Assembly (NCBI GenBank): GCA_964457335.1
Contig: CAYWGD010000027.1
Coordinates: 5,603 to 69,602 of the forward strand
Direction: 5' to 3'
From: CAJBVW01 sp964457335
Lineage (GTDB): Bacteria > Myxococcota_A > UBA796 > SXON01
DNA length: 64,000 nt
Both the position numbers and the translations under genes were made by a program. Below the pieces are notes generated by a model, which did not search any database, was not told where the DNA came from, and worked only from the letters and a program-made list of their open reading frames with translations. Within the stretch, counting starts at the first letter, position 1. Every line of letters begins with the position of its first letter. Positions 58,038 through 64,000 of this stretch are shown here, in pieces.

Positions 58038-58187
58038 CGCGCGAAGGGCCCGGAAGGCGCGCGGGCGCGGGAGCGGCCGCGCGGTTCGGCGCCCCGGGGC
58101 GCGGCAGCGGCCCGGACGCGCCAACGGAGGGCCTCCGGCCCGACCCTGGAGGGGCCTGGCCCCCGCGTCTTCGCGGGGGACGCGCCC
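58038..58187 (+). repeat. 150-bp intergenic direct repeat, copy B
   Basis: Same orientation as copy A (52072-52222). Ends with CCCCCGCG-TCTT-CGCGGGGG (58159-58178): relative to copy A one G-C pair is swapped to C-G in both arms, so the hairpin is kept. It begins 23 bp after the KAP gene stop. Confidence 0.9.
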
Positions 58188-58219
58188 ACGCGCGGTAACT
58201 TCGGGCGCGGAAGCAGCGC

Positions 58220-58389
58220 ATGTCCTCTCCCCGGATCTTCGTGGCGTTGGCGCCCCCTCGGGCTGGGCGGGTGTGACTGCGACGACGCCGACGCCGCGAT
58301 CTCGCCCGCGGGCACGGAGATCGCTCGGCGTGGGCGGGGACTGCGACCGCCTCACGCGCGCCGACGACGGCGACACCTGCGAGGCGTGA
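58220..58389 (+). pseudogene. Decayed MopE-motif lipoprotein gene
   Basis: TAACTT (58195-58200) and an ATG (58220) with the beginning of a signal (MSSPRIFVALAPP) are followed by a frame change to LGLGGC and CDCDDADAAISPAGTEI (58272-58322), a clear MopE-like motif after a lipobox. A second frame change gives GVGGDCDRLTRADDGDTCEA and a stop at 58387-58389. At least two frameshifts and a missing body mark it as a remnant. From there to 58489 I see no gene. Confidence 0.65.
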
Positions 58390-58489
58390 AGACCGGCGCG
58401 GCCGTGAGCGCCGGGACGACCTGCCTGATCGGCGCGGCCTTCGGCCGCTACGGGCGCTCCTCCAACGGCGTCGCCTGGCTGCTCACGGG

Positions 58490-59545
58490 CTACCGATCCC
58501 GACAGTCGCCCCACGCGCCCCCGGGAGCGTCGGGCGCCCGGTCGCCGAGGGCGTGGAGGCCGCGGACGAGCTCGGCCGTCACGAGCGCGCGGCCGGCGGG
58601 ATCGACGTGGTGGTTCGTGGAGAAGTGGGCGGGCGGGACGGGGGCCCAGGTGAGGTCGATCACGTCGACGTTCCGGGTGGTGAGCCAGCGGATCGCGGCG
58701 GCGTGGTCGGGGTCGTCGCAGGGGAGGTCGCCCCCCGCGCGCGCGGCCGGGAGCGCGTAGACGAGGCGGGCGCCGGCGCCGCGGACGGTGTCGACGAGCG
58801 CGGGGAGCAGGGAGACGTCGAGGTCCGAGGGGGTGACGGCGGGGATGGGGTCGTCGAGGAGGGCGGCCTGGCCGGCGGGGGCGCCCGGGCTCGGGGCGCG
58901 GGGGGCGGCGACGGGGCCGGCTTGCCCGGGCACGGCGGCGGGCGCGGGGCCGCCGTTGTGTACCTGGTCGCGGAAGAGGCGGTCGAGGGCGGGCTCGACC
59001 ACGGAGGTGGGGCGCCCGCGGTCGTACCAGAGGGCGAGCGGGCCGGTGCCCACGACGCGGAGGAGCGCCTCGCGGGCGCGGCGGCGGTCGCGGGCGAGCG
59101 CGTCCCAGGCGGTGTCCCCGCGGCCGAGGGCGGCCTGCACCAGGGCGTGGTCGGGCTTGGTGAGGAGGTCGAGGAGCATGGCGCGGTCGACGTCGTCGGG
59201 GAGGCGCACGCGCGTGGCGACGTGGAGCGGCGCGTAGAGCAGGACCACGCGCGGGTGGTGCCCGGCGCCGAAGACGCGGTGCCGCGCCATCGCGATCCAG
59301 TGCGCGGGCTGCCCGCCGGGGACCGCGGCGAGCACGGTCCGGCGCTCGCGGGAGAGGAGGTCGGCGTCGACGGCCTGGAGGGCGACGGAGTTGCCGAGCA
59401 CGACGAGGTCCGCGGGGGCGCGGGCGAGGTCGGCGACGGCGCGGGCGACGACGGGGTCGGTGGCCGTGGAGCCGACGGCGCGGATGCCGACGAGTCCGAG
59501 CGCGACCACCAGGAGCGGCAGGAGCACGGCGAGGAGGCGGGCCAT
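58490..59545 (-). CDS. SGNH/AlgJ-like protein paired with the MBOAT acyltransferase
   Basis: A 351-residue exported or anchored protein: N-terminal helix MARLLAVLLPLLVVALGLVG, then LVVLGNSVALQAVDADLL, the GNS block of SGNH-type proteins, and near the end HFSTNHHVDPAGRALV carrying the terminal His block. An Ala/Pro-rich insert lies at about residues 200-235. The gene starts two bases after the MBOAT stop. In alginate and related O-acetylation systems an MBOAT protein passes acyl groups to such periplasmic SGNH-like partners; by order and motifs this pair should acylate a surface polymer or glycan. Confidence 0.82.
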   Translation of the reverse strand: MARLLAVLLPLLVVALGLVGIRAVGSTATDPVVARAVADLARAPADLVVLGNSVALQAVDADLLSRERRTVLAAVPGGQPAHWIAMARHRVFGAGHHPRVVLLYAPLHVATRVRLPDDVDRAMLLDLLTKPDHALVQAALGRGDTAWDALARDRRRAREALLRVVGTGPLALWYDRGRPTSVVEPALDRLFRDQVHNGGPAPAAVPGQAGPVAAPRAPSPGAPAGQAALLDDPIPAVTPSDLDVSLLPALVDTVRGAGARLVYALPAARAGGDLPCDDPDHAAAIRWLTTRNVDVIDLTWAPVPPAHFSTNHHVDPAGRALVTAELVRGLHALGDRAPDAPGGAWGDCRDR

Positions 59546-59547
59546 CG

Positions 59548-60939
59548 TCAGAACCGGAAGTAGAGGAAGTCGCGGGTGGTGTCCCGCGCGCAGACGAAGA
59601 CGGCGAGGCCCGCGACGGCCCAGAGGGTGGTGCGCAGGGCGAAGGGCGCGGGCCCGGCAAGGTGCTCGCGGACGCGGCCCCCGAGCAGGAGCACGAGGCC
59701 GCCGGCGGCGGCGATCGACGCGACCACGCACGCGGCGACCCACTGCTCGAAGCCGCCGTAGAGCGGGGCGCGGGCGTAGGCCGCGAGGTGGTTCAACGAG
59801 GGGGTGCGGAAGAGCAGCCAGCCGACGCAGGTGAAGGCGAACATCAGGCCGACCGCGGCGGGGCGCGAGAGCGGGGCGTCGCGGAGGGCGGCGGGGACGC
59901 GCGGGGTGAGGGCGCGGTACGCGAGGAGGAGGGCCGCGTGGAACGCGCCCCAGGCCACGAAGTGCCAGGCGGCGCCGTGCCAGAGGCCGGAGAGCAGCAT
60001 CGCGGCGGTGGTGGCGAGGGCGGTGCGCGCGGGGCCGTGCCGCGAGCCGCCGAGCGGCACGTAGACGTACTCGTGGATCCAGGAGCTGAAGGAGATGTGC
60101 CAGCGGCGCCAGAAGTCCGACGGGGTGGTGGCGGCGTAGGGGGCGCGGAAGTTCTCGACCAGCGAGAAGCCGAGCATCGCGCCCGTGCCGCGGGCGATGT
60201 TCGTGTAGCCGCCGAAGTCGGCGAGGATCTGGACGGCGAAGCCGACGGTCGCGGCGGCGACCATGAGCCCGCTCGGGTCGGGGAGGACGAACACGCGGTC
60301 GACGTAGAGGCCCACGGTGTCGGCCACGACCACCTTCTGGACCGCGCCCCAGAGCGCGAGGCCGAGGCCCCGGCGGACGCGCGCCGGGTCGAACGTCCGG
60401 TCGGCCTGGACCTGGGGGAGGAGGTCGCGGGCGCGCTCGATGGGGCCGGCCACGAGCTGGGGGAAGAGCGTGACGAACGTGGCGTAGTCGAGCAGATCGC
60501 GGCACGCGGGGATGCGACCCCGGTACACGTCGATCGTGTAGCTCATCGTCTGGAAGGTGAAGAAGGAGATGCCCGCGGGGAGCGCGAGGCGGAGGACGGG
60601 GAGGCCCGGGTGCAGGCCGAGCAGCGCCAGGGCGTCCGAGACGCTGTCGAGGAAGAAGCCGAGGTACTTGAAGGTGGCGAGCACGCCGAGGTTGGCGGTG
60701 ATGCTCGCGGCGAGCAGCAGGCGCTTCCGCGCGGGCCAGCGCTCCATCGCGAGCCCGGCCGCGAAGTCGAGGAGGATGGAGCCGGCGAGGAGGGCGAGCC
60801 ACCAGGGGTGGACCCAGCCGTAGAAGGCGGCGCTCGCGGCCAGGAGGAAGGCGTTCCGCGCGCGCGCGCCGCGAAGGCTCCACGAGACCGCGAGGACCAC
60901 GGCCAGGAACGCGACGAAGACGGGCTCGGTGAACCCCAC
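59548..60939 (-). CDS. MBOAT-family O-acyltransferase (AlgI/DltB-like)
   Basis: A 463-residue membrane protein with about ten helices. Family motifs: PAGISFFTFQTMSYTIDVYR, FVTLFPQLVAGPIERARDLL, NFRAPYAATTPSDFWRRWHI, and the catalytic-His segment LLSGLWHGAAWHFVAWG. It moves activated acyl groups across the membrane to an extracellular acceptor. The start is taken at GTG 60937-60939, giving MGFTEPVFVAFLAVV at the first helix; the upstream in-frame extension has no hydrophobic or conserved character. The downstream SGNH-like gene is probably its partner. Confidence 0.93.
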   Translation of the reverse strand: MGFTEPVFVAFLAVVLAVSWSLRGARARNAFLLAASAAFYGWVHPWWLALLAGSILLDFAAGLAMERWPARKRLLLAASITANLGVLATFKYLGFFLDSVSDALALLGLHPGLPVLRLALPAGISFFTFQTMSYTIDVYRGRIPACRDLLDYATFVTLFPQLVAGPIERARDLLPQVQADRTFDPARVRRGLGLALWGAVQKVVVADTVGLYVDRVFVLPDPSGLMVAAATVGFAVQILADFGGYTNIARGTGAMLGFSLVENFRAPYAATTPSDFWRRWHISFSSWIHEYVYVPLGGSRHGPARTALATTAAMLLSGLWHGAAWHFVAWGAFHAALLLAYRALTPRVPAALRDAPLSRPAAVGLMFAFTCVGWLLFRTPSLNHLAAYARAPLYGGFEQWVAACVVASIAAAGGLVLLLGGRVREHLAGPAPFALRTTLWAVAGLAVFVCARDTTRDFLYFRF

Positions 60940-61034
60940 GGCGTGGAGGGTACCACCGGGTGGAATCTCGCGGCGGGGGCCGGTGCGGAGCGGGGAGGCG
61001 TCGCACAACGCGGGGGGCGAGCCACTCCGCGAGA

Positions 61035-61180
61035 ACGGCGCGGGTGTCAGGAATTGACACTTGACACCTACGCGGCAGCGGGCGCGGGTGTCGGCGCCGG
61101 TGTCAGCGGCGCGGGTGTCAGGGCGCGGGTGTCAGGGCGCGGGTGTCAGCGGCGCGGGTGTCAGCGGCGCGGGTGTCAGG
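61035..61180 (+). repeat. Tandem array of 13-16-bp units
   Basis: About seven units with consensus GGCGCGGGTGTCAGC, opening next to a full copy (61042-61073) of the 32-bp motif also found at 61171-61202. It fills the gap upstream of the MBOAT gene; no coding character. Confidence 0.85.
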
Positions 61181-61238
61181 AATTGACACTTGACACCTAC
61201 GCTGCCGCGTAGGTGTCAAGTGTCAATTCCTGACACCC
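61171..61238. repeat. Perfect 32-bp inverted repeat over a stop codon
   Basis: Arms 61171-61202 and 61207-61238 with loop TGCC. Each arm starts GGGTGTCAGGAATTGACAC and ends CCTACGC (read inwards). The right arm contains the stop codon (61223-61225) and the last codons (GVRN) of the gene 61223-63019. A third, direct copy of the arm is at 61042-61073. Confidence 0.92.
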
Positions 61239-63019
61239 AGGTCCCACGCGACGGCGTGCACATCGTCGATGGTCGGGGGGCCGAGGAGGCGCTCGAGCGC
61301 GCGGCGGGGGGCGCCGGGGGTGGGCACGGCGCCGCGGAGGCAGATCGCGGGGGCGAGCGGCGAGCGGAGGACGTCCTCGTGGAGCACCACCCAGCGCGCG
61401 CCGGCGGCGGCGAGGCCGGCGGGATCGACGGGGCCGCCCGCGCGGCCGAGGCCCGCGTCCACGAGGGCGCGCAGGCCGGGGTCCGCGGCGAGCCGCGCGT
61501 CGACGGCCGGGGGCCGGAGCGGCGCGAGGTGCTCGGCCATGCCGCCGAGCAGGGGCTGGCCGTGGAGCGGCTGGAGGTGGATGACGAGCTGGCCGCAGGG
61601 GAAGGGCAGGTCGAGCACGGGCCCCGGCGCCGCCGCGACGGCCGCGACGTACGCGGGCACCTCGATGGGCGTGGCCCGCACGGGCTCGCCGCGCGCGACG
61701 AGCAGCGCCGCGGTGGCGACGGCGGCGCCGACCCAGCCGGCGCGCCCGAGGCGGTCCACGGCCTCGCCCACCGCCACGGCCCCCACGAGCGCGAGCGCCG
61801 ACCACGCGCGCGCGGGGAACAGGAGCCGCTCGAAGCCCGGCAGGAGCGACGCGAGCTCCCACACGGGGTTCGGCGCCGCGCCGAACGCGAAGTGGAGCCG
61901 CGCCCCTGCGACCAGCAGCACGCCGAGCAGGGCGGCGAGCCCCCAGAACAGCCTCCGCCGCGCGCCGAGGAGCCCCGCGCCGAACACCGCGAGCGCCAGG
62001 TACGGCACGTGGAGCTGGCTGCGGTCCGGCGCGAGGATCCACCATGCGTCCGGGGAGAGCGCGTCCGGGGCGGCGTGCACGAGCCCGGCGCCGATGGGCA
62101 CCGTCCCCTCCGCCAGCCGGAGCAGCATCGGCACGACGGCGGGCGCGACCGCCAGCGCGGCCACACCCCCGGCGAAGGCGAGCCGCGCGAGGGCCCTCCC
62201 CGGCGACGGGGTCGACCGCGACGAGAGAGCGGGGGGCGTTGCGGGGGAGCCCGAGGGGCTCGCGGAGTCGCCGGCCCGAGCGCTGCGAGGGACCGCGCCG
62301 GCAAGGCGCGGAGGCGACGCAGCCCGCCCCCGGAGGCCGGCGGCAAGCCGGCCGTGAGGGGGCCCGGCCCCCCGCCCCAAGAAAAGAGAAGGGACCACCG
62401 CGAGGAGGAGCAGCGGAGCGCCGAAGACCACCGCGAAGAAGTGCCCGGTGAACCAGTAGGTCCAGGCCTGGAGCGCCACGAGCACGCCCGCGCGGACGGG
62501 GCGCCAGGGGCGGGGGTCCACGCGGTCGAGCCAGAGCTCGCGGAGGGCGAGCGGCCAGAACCAGAGGAGGACCTGGGTGATGCGCCCGCCATCGAGCTCC
62601 GCGAGGGCGGAGGGGGCGAGCAGGAACACGAGCCCGCCCGCGACGGCGCCGGGGGTGTCGACCCCGAGGGCGCGGAGGAGCGCGTGCACGGCGAGCGCGT
62701 TGCCGACGAGCACGACGGCGACGAAGGGCGCGACGTGATCGGGGGAGCCGAGGGCCCAGAGGAAGGGGACGGCGAGCAGCGCATCGAGGAGGTTGGCGCC
62801 GGTGTGGGCGAAGAGGTCCTTGCCGTCGGGGTGGAAGAACCAGGGAGTCCACGCGGGCCAGCGGAGGTGCCGCACACAGTCGGCGATCCAGGCGTGGTAC
62901 CAGAGGGTGCCGGGCAGATCGACGCCCTCGCCCACGGCGCGCCCGACGGCCCCGCGGAGCACCCACGCGGCGGCGGCGGCGTAGGCGAGCGCGGGGAGGA
63001 GGCGCGCGGGCGCGCTCAC
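61223..63019 (-). CDS. Multi-pass membrane protein, GT-C glycosyltransferase-like, with in-frame repeat insert
   Basis: A 598-residue protein with about ten to eleven hydrophobic helices and an early acidic periplasmic loop (TLWYHAWIADCVRHLRWPAW, FFHPDGKDLFAHTGANLLDA) as in Dol-P-mannose-type GT-C enzymes. GTG start overlaps the previous stop (GTGA). Residues about 215-265 form a basic Pro/Arg/Ser-rich insert encoded by a GC-rich hairpin element (62231-62390), sitting in a loop between helices. The last residues GVRN come from the arm of the 32-bp inverted repeat. It probably transfers a sugar outside the membrane; the acceptor is unknown. Confidence 0.8.
   Translation of the reverse strand: MSAPARLLPALAYAAAAAWVLRGAVGRAVGEGVDLPGTLWYHAWIADCVRHLRWPAWTPWFFHPDGKDLFAHTGANLLDALLAVPFLWALGSPDHVAPFVAVVLVGNALAVHALLRALGVDTPGAVAGGLVFLLAPSALAELDGGRITQVLLWFWPLALRELWLDRVDPRPWRPVRAGVLVALQAWTYWFTGHFFAVVFGAPLLLLAVVPSLFLGRGAGPPHGRLAAGLRGRAASPPRLAGAVPRSARAGDSASPSGSPATPPALSSRSTPSPGRALARLAFAGGVAALAVAPAVVPMLLRLAEGTVPIGAGLVHAAPDALSPDAWWILAPDRSQLHVPYLALAVFGAGLLGARRRLFWGLAALLGVLLVAGARLHFAFGAAPNPVWELASLLPGFERLLFPARAWSALALVGAVAVGEAVDRLGRAGWVGAAVATAALLVARGEPVRATPIEVPAYVAAVAAAPGPVLDLPFPCGQLVIHLQPLHGQPLLGGMAEHLAPLRPPAVDARLAADPGLRALVDAGLGRAGGPVDPAGLAAAGARWVVLHEDVLRSPLAPAICLRGAVPTPGAPRRALERLLGPPTIDDVHAVAWDLGVRN
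62231..62390. repeat. GC-rich hairpin element inside a coding sequence
   Basis: Starts GGGGGGCGTTGCGGGGGAGC and ends CCCCCCGCCCCAAGAAAAGA. Both borders also occur at 21610-21645 in an intergenic gap, where the middle is missing. Internal stems such as GCCGGC and GGCCGG repeats are visible. It keeps the reading frame. Confidence 0.7.
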
Positions 63020-64000
63020 GGTCCCCACCACCAACGGCGGGGCGGCGGGACGGGCGGATCGGTCGGGCGTACGGAGGTCTGCGGACCGAGTCCGCGGACG
63101 CCGAAGAGCACCTCGCCGGCGGGGCGGCCGAGGCGGTCGATGGCGTCGAAGTACACGTCCTGGCCGCTCTCGGCGTAGGTGCCGGGGCCGTAGGGGCCGA
63201 CGAGCGCGACGGAGAGCGGCATGCGGCGGTCGTCGGTGCTGACGGGGCCGGCGGCGAGGGTGCGGATGCCGTCGGCGTCCAGCGCAGCCATGCGGAGGAG
63301 CCGGTCGCGCGCGTCCCCGCCGTAGGTGGCGCGCGCGGAGGCCGCCCGGGCGGTGAGCGCGGCCTCGGTCGGCGGAGACGAGAAGCCGACGAGGATGGGC
63401 ATGGGGCCGTGCGCGTCGAAGAGCACGGCGTCGGGGAAGACGGCGAGGAAGGTGGCCAGGAAGCGCGCCTGTCCAGGGCGGGAGAGCGTGTCGGTGTGGA
63501 CCTTGAGCGCGAAGACGCCGCCGGGCGCGAGTCGGGCGCGGACGAGGGAGAAGAAGTCGACGGTGCCGAGCTCGACGTACTGGGCGTAGGTGGCCACGTC
63601 GCTGTAGACCACGTCCCAGGGCGCGTCCTCGGCGCGGAGGTGGTGGCGGCCGTCGTCGTTCACGAAGCGGACGCGGGCGCCGTCGAACAGGCCGGGGCCG
63701 ACCTGGGGGACGTGCGCGGCCAGCCGGGGGAGGACGCGGTCGATGTCGACGACGACGAGCTCCTCGACGGCGGGGTCGGCCGCGAGGCGGGGGACGTTCA
63801 CGCCGGTGCCGAACGCGATGAGCAGCGTGCGGCGCGGCGCGGGGTGGAGCGCCATCGGGACCGCGAAGTCGAGCGCGAAGCCGCCGACGCGCTCGCCGTG
63901 GGTGTACGTCCAGTGGAGGTCGGGGGGCGCAGCCGACGGAGCGGGGCCGGCGGGGGCGCCCCCGGGCGCGGCGGGGCCGGCGGGGGCGCCCCCGGGCGCG
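63016..64000 (-). CDS. Spermidine-synthase-like methyltransferase-fold protein, 5' end outside window
   Basis: At least 328 residues to the window edge. Motif I is LLIAFGTGVNVPRLAAD, then VVVDIDRVLPRLA and a VVYSDVATYAQYV region, the order found in spermidine synthase and its membrane-bound relatives. The coding frame stays open past the internal ATG at 63853-63855 through YTHGERVGGFALDFAVP and an (APGGAPAGPA)-type linker, so that ATG is not the true start; the linker suggests a membrane-domain fusion beyond the edge. The stop overlaps the next gene's start. True polyamine activity is uncertain because the catalytic Asp context differs. Confidence 0.8.
   Translation of the reverse strand, partial: APGGAPAGPAAPGGAPAGPAPSAAPPDLHWTYTHGERVGGFALDFAVPMALHPAPRRTLLIAFGTGVNVPRLAADPAVEELVVVDIDRVLPRLAAHVPQVGPGLFDGARVRFVNDDGRHHLRAEDAPWDVVYSDVATYAQYVELGTVDFFSLVRARLAPGGVFALKVHTDTLSRPGQARFLATFLAVFPDAVLFDAHGPMPILVGFSSPPTEAALTARAASARATYGGDARDRLLRMAALDADGIRTLAAGPVSTDDRRMPLSVALVGPYGPGTYAESGQDVYFDAIDRLGRPAGEVLFGVRGLGPQTSVRPTDPPVPPPRRWWWGP
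63941..64000 (-). repeat. Two identical 30-bp tandem repeats
   Basis: Units 63941-63970 and 63971-64000 are identical and run to the window edge. In the frame of the overlapping gene each encodes the decapeptide APGGAPAGPA on the minus strand, so the array lengthens a flexible linker. Confidence 0.85.

Noticed and set aside
61035..61238. Possible CRISPR array
   Set aside because: Units are 13-16 bp and nearly contiguous, with no unique 30-40-bp spacers and no cas genes.
63853..63855. ATG as start of the spermidine-synthase-like gene
   Set aside because: The frame upstream encodes a conserved-looking YTHGERVGGFALDFAVP segment and stays open to the window edge.

Overview
The window is very GC-rich, densely coded DNA with no rRNA, tRNA or CRISPR array that I could see. 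It looks like a chromosome piece of a free-living, myxobacterium-like (Myxococcota or former deltaproteobacterial) organism. The grounds are the many secreted lipoproteins with Asp/Thr tracts (DTDTG-type) after the lipid Cys, MopE-type metal-binding motifs (DCDDxDxxxxPGAxE), surface beta-helix, LVIVD, FG-GAP and dockerin proteins, c-type cytochrome lipoproteins and large sensor proteins. This assignment is inference from gene style, not from a marker gene.

Layout. 1-2.2 kb: serine biosynthesis (serA, cut by the window edge, overlapping serC) and a DUF1292 protein. 2.4-20 kb: surface and lipoprotein genes, broken up by a TetR-type regulator with its lipoprotein partner and a 31-bp palindrome (8576-8606), a class-C beta-lactamase-like hydrolase, a large regulator with two winged-helix domains plus ATPase and TPRs, a diheme cytochrome and an alpha/beta hydrolase. 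20-31.5 kb, nearly all minus strand: GST, a membrane redox operon (Asp/His-rich protein, small membrane protein, ApbE, ferric-reductase-like protein), a 1214-residue protein of unknown function, and a heme-binding protein/response regulator/histidine kinase operon. The redox and heme operons share a ~50-bp block at the same distance from their first genes. 31.5-37.2 kb: a TRAP-type solute-binding protein with two secreted double-Cache proteins, a 21-codon ORF, a lipid kinase, and a family of GAYACA-N6-TGTRTC palindromes. 37-42.6 kb: LVIVD-type and PKD/diheme lipoproteins and a beta-propeller lipoprotein. 42.6-50.3 kb: a FadH-like reductase, two ferritin-like lipoprotein paralogues with the tail of a third copy, an RTX-type protein whose frame is broken at a run of 11 C, and an FG-GAP lipoprotein followed by three tandem hairpins. 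50.4-52 kb: a multi-pass membrane protein that probably starts at CTG. 52.3-58 kb: a CpxP/CpxR/CpxA-like envelope stress unit followed by a trypsin-like/SLOG/KAP NTPase fusion, the whole flanked by two ~150-bp direct repeats. 58-64 kb, minus strand: a decayed lipoprotein gene, then an SGNH-like protein, an MBOAT acyltransferase, a GT-C-like membrane protein and a spermidine-synthase-like protein cut by the window edge.

The strongest candidate for a new system is the 52.3-58.2 kb cassette. It joins an envelope stress sensor to a single-protein, conflict-type NTPase with two possible sensor domains, and it is bounded by structured direct repeats that keep a hairpin through a compensatory base change. 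Other notable points are families of GC-rich hairpin elements (one sitting in frame inside a gene), a perfect 32-bp inverted repeat over a stop codon, and lipoproteins with signal peptides as short as seven residues.
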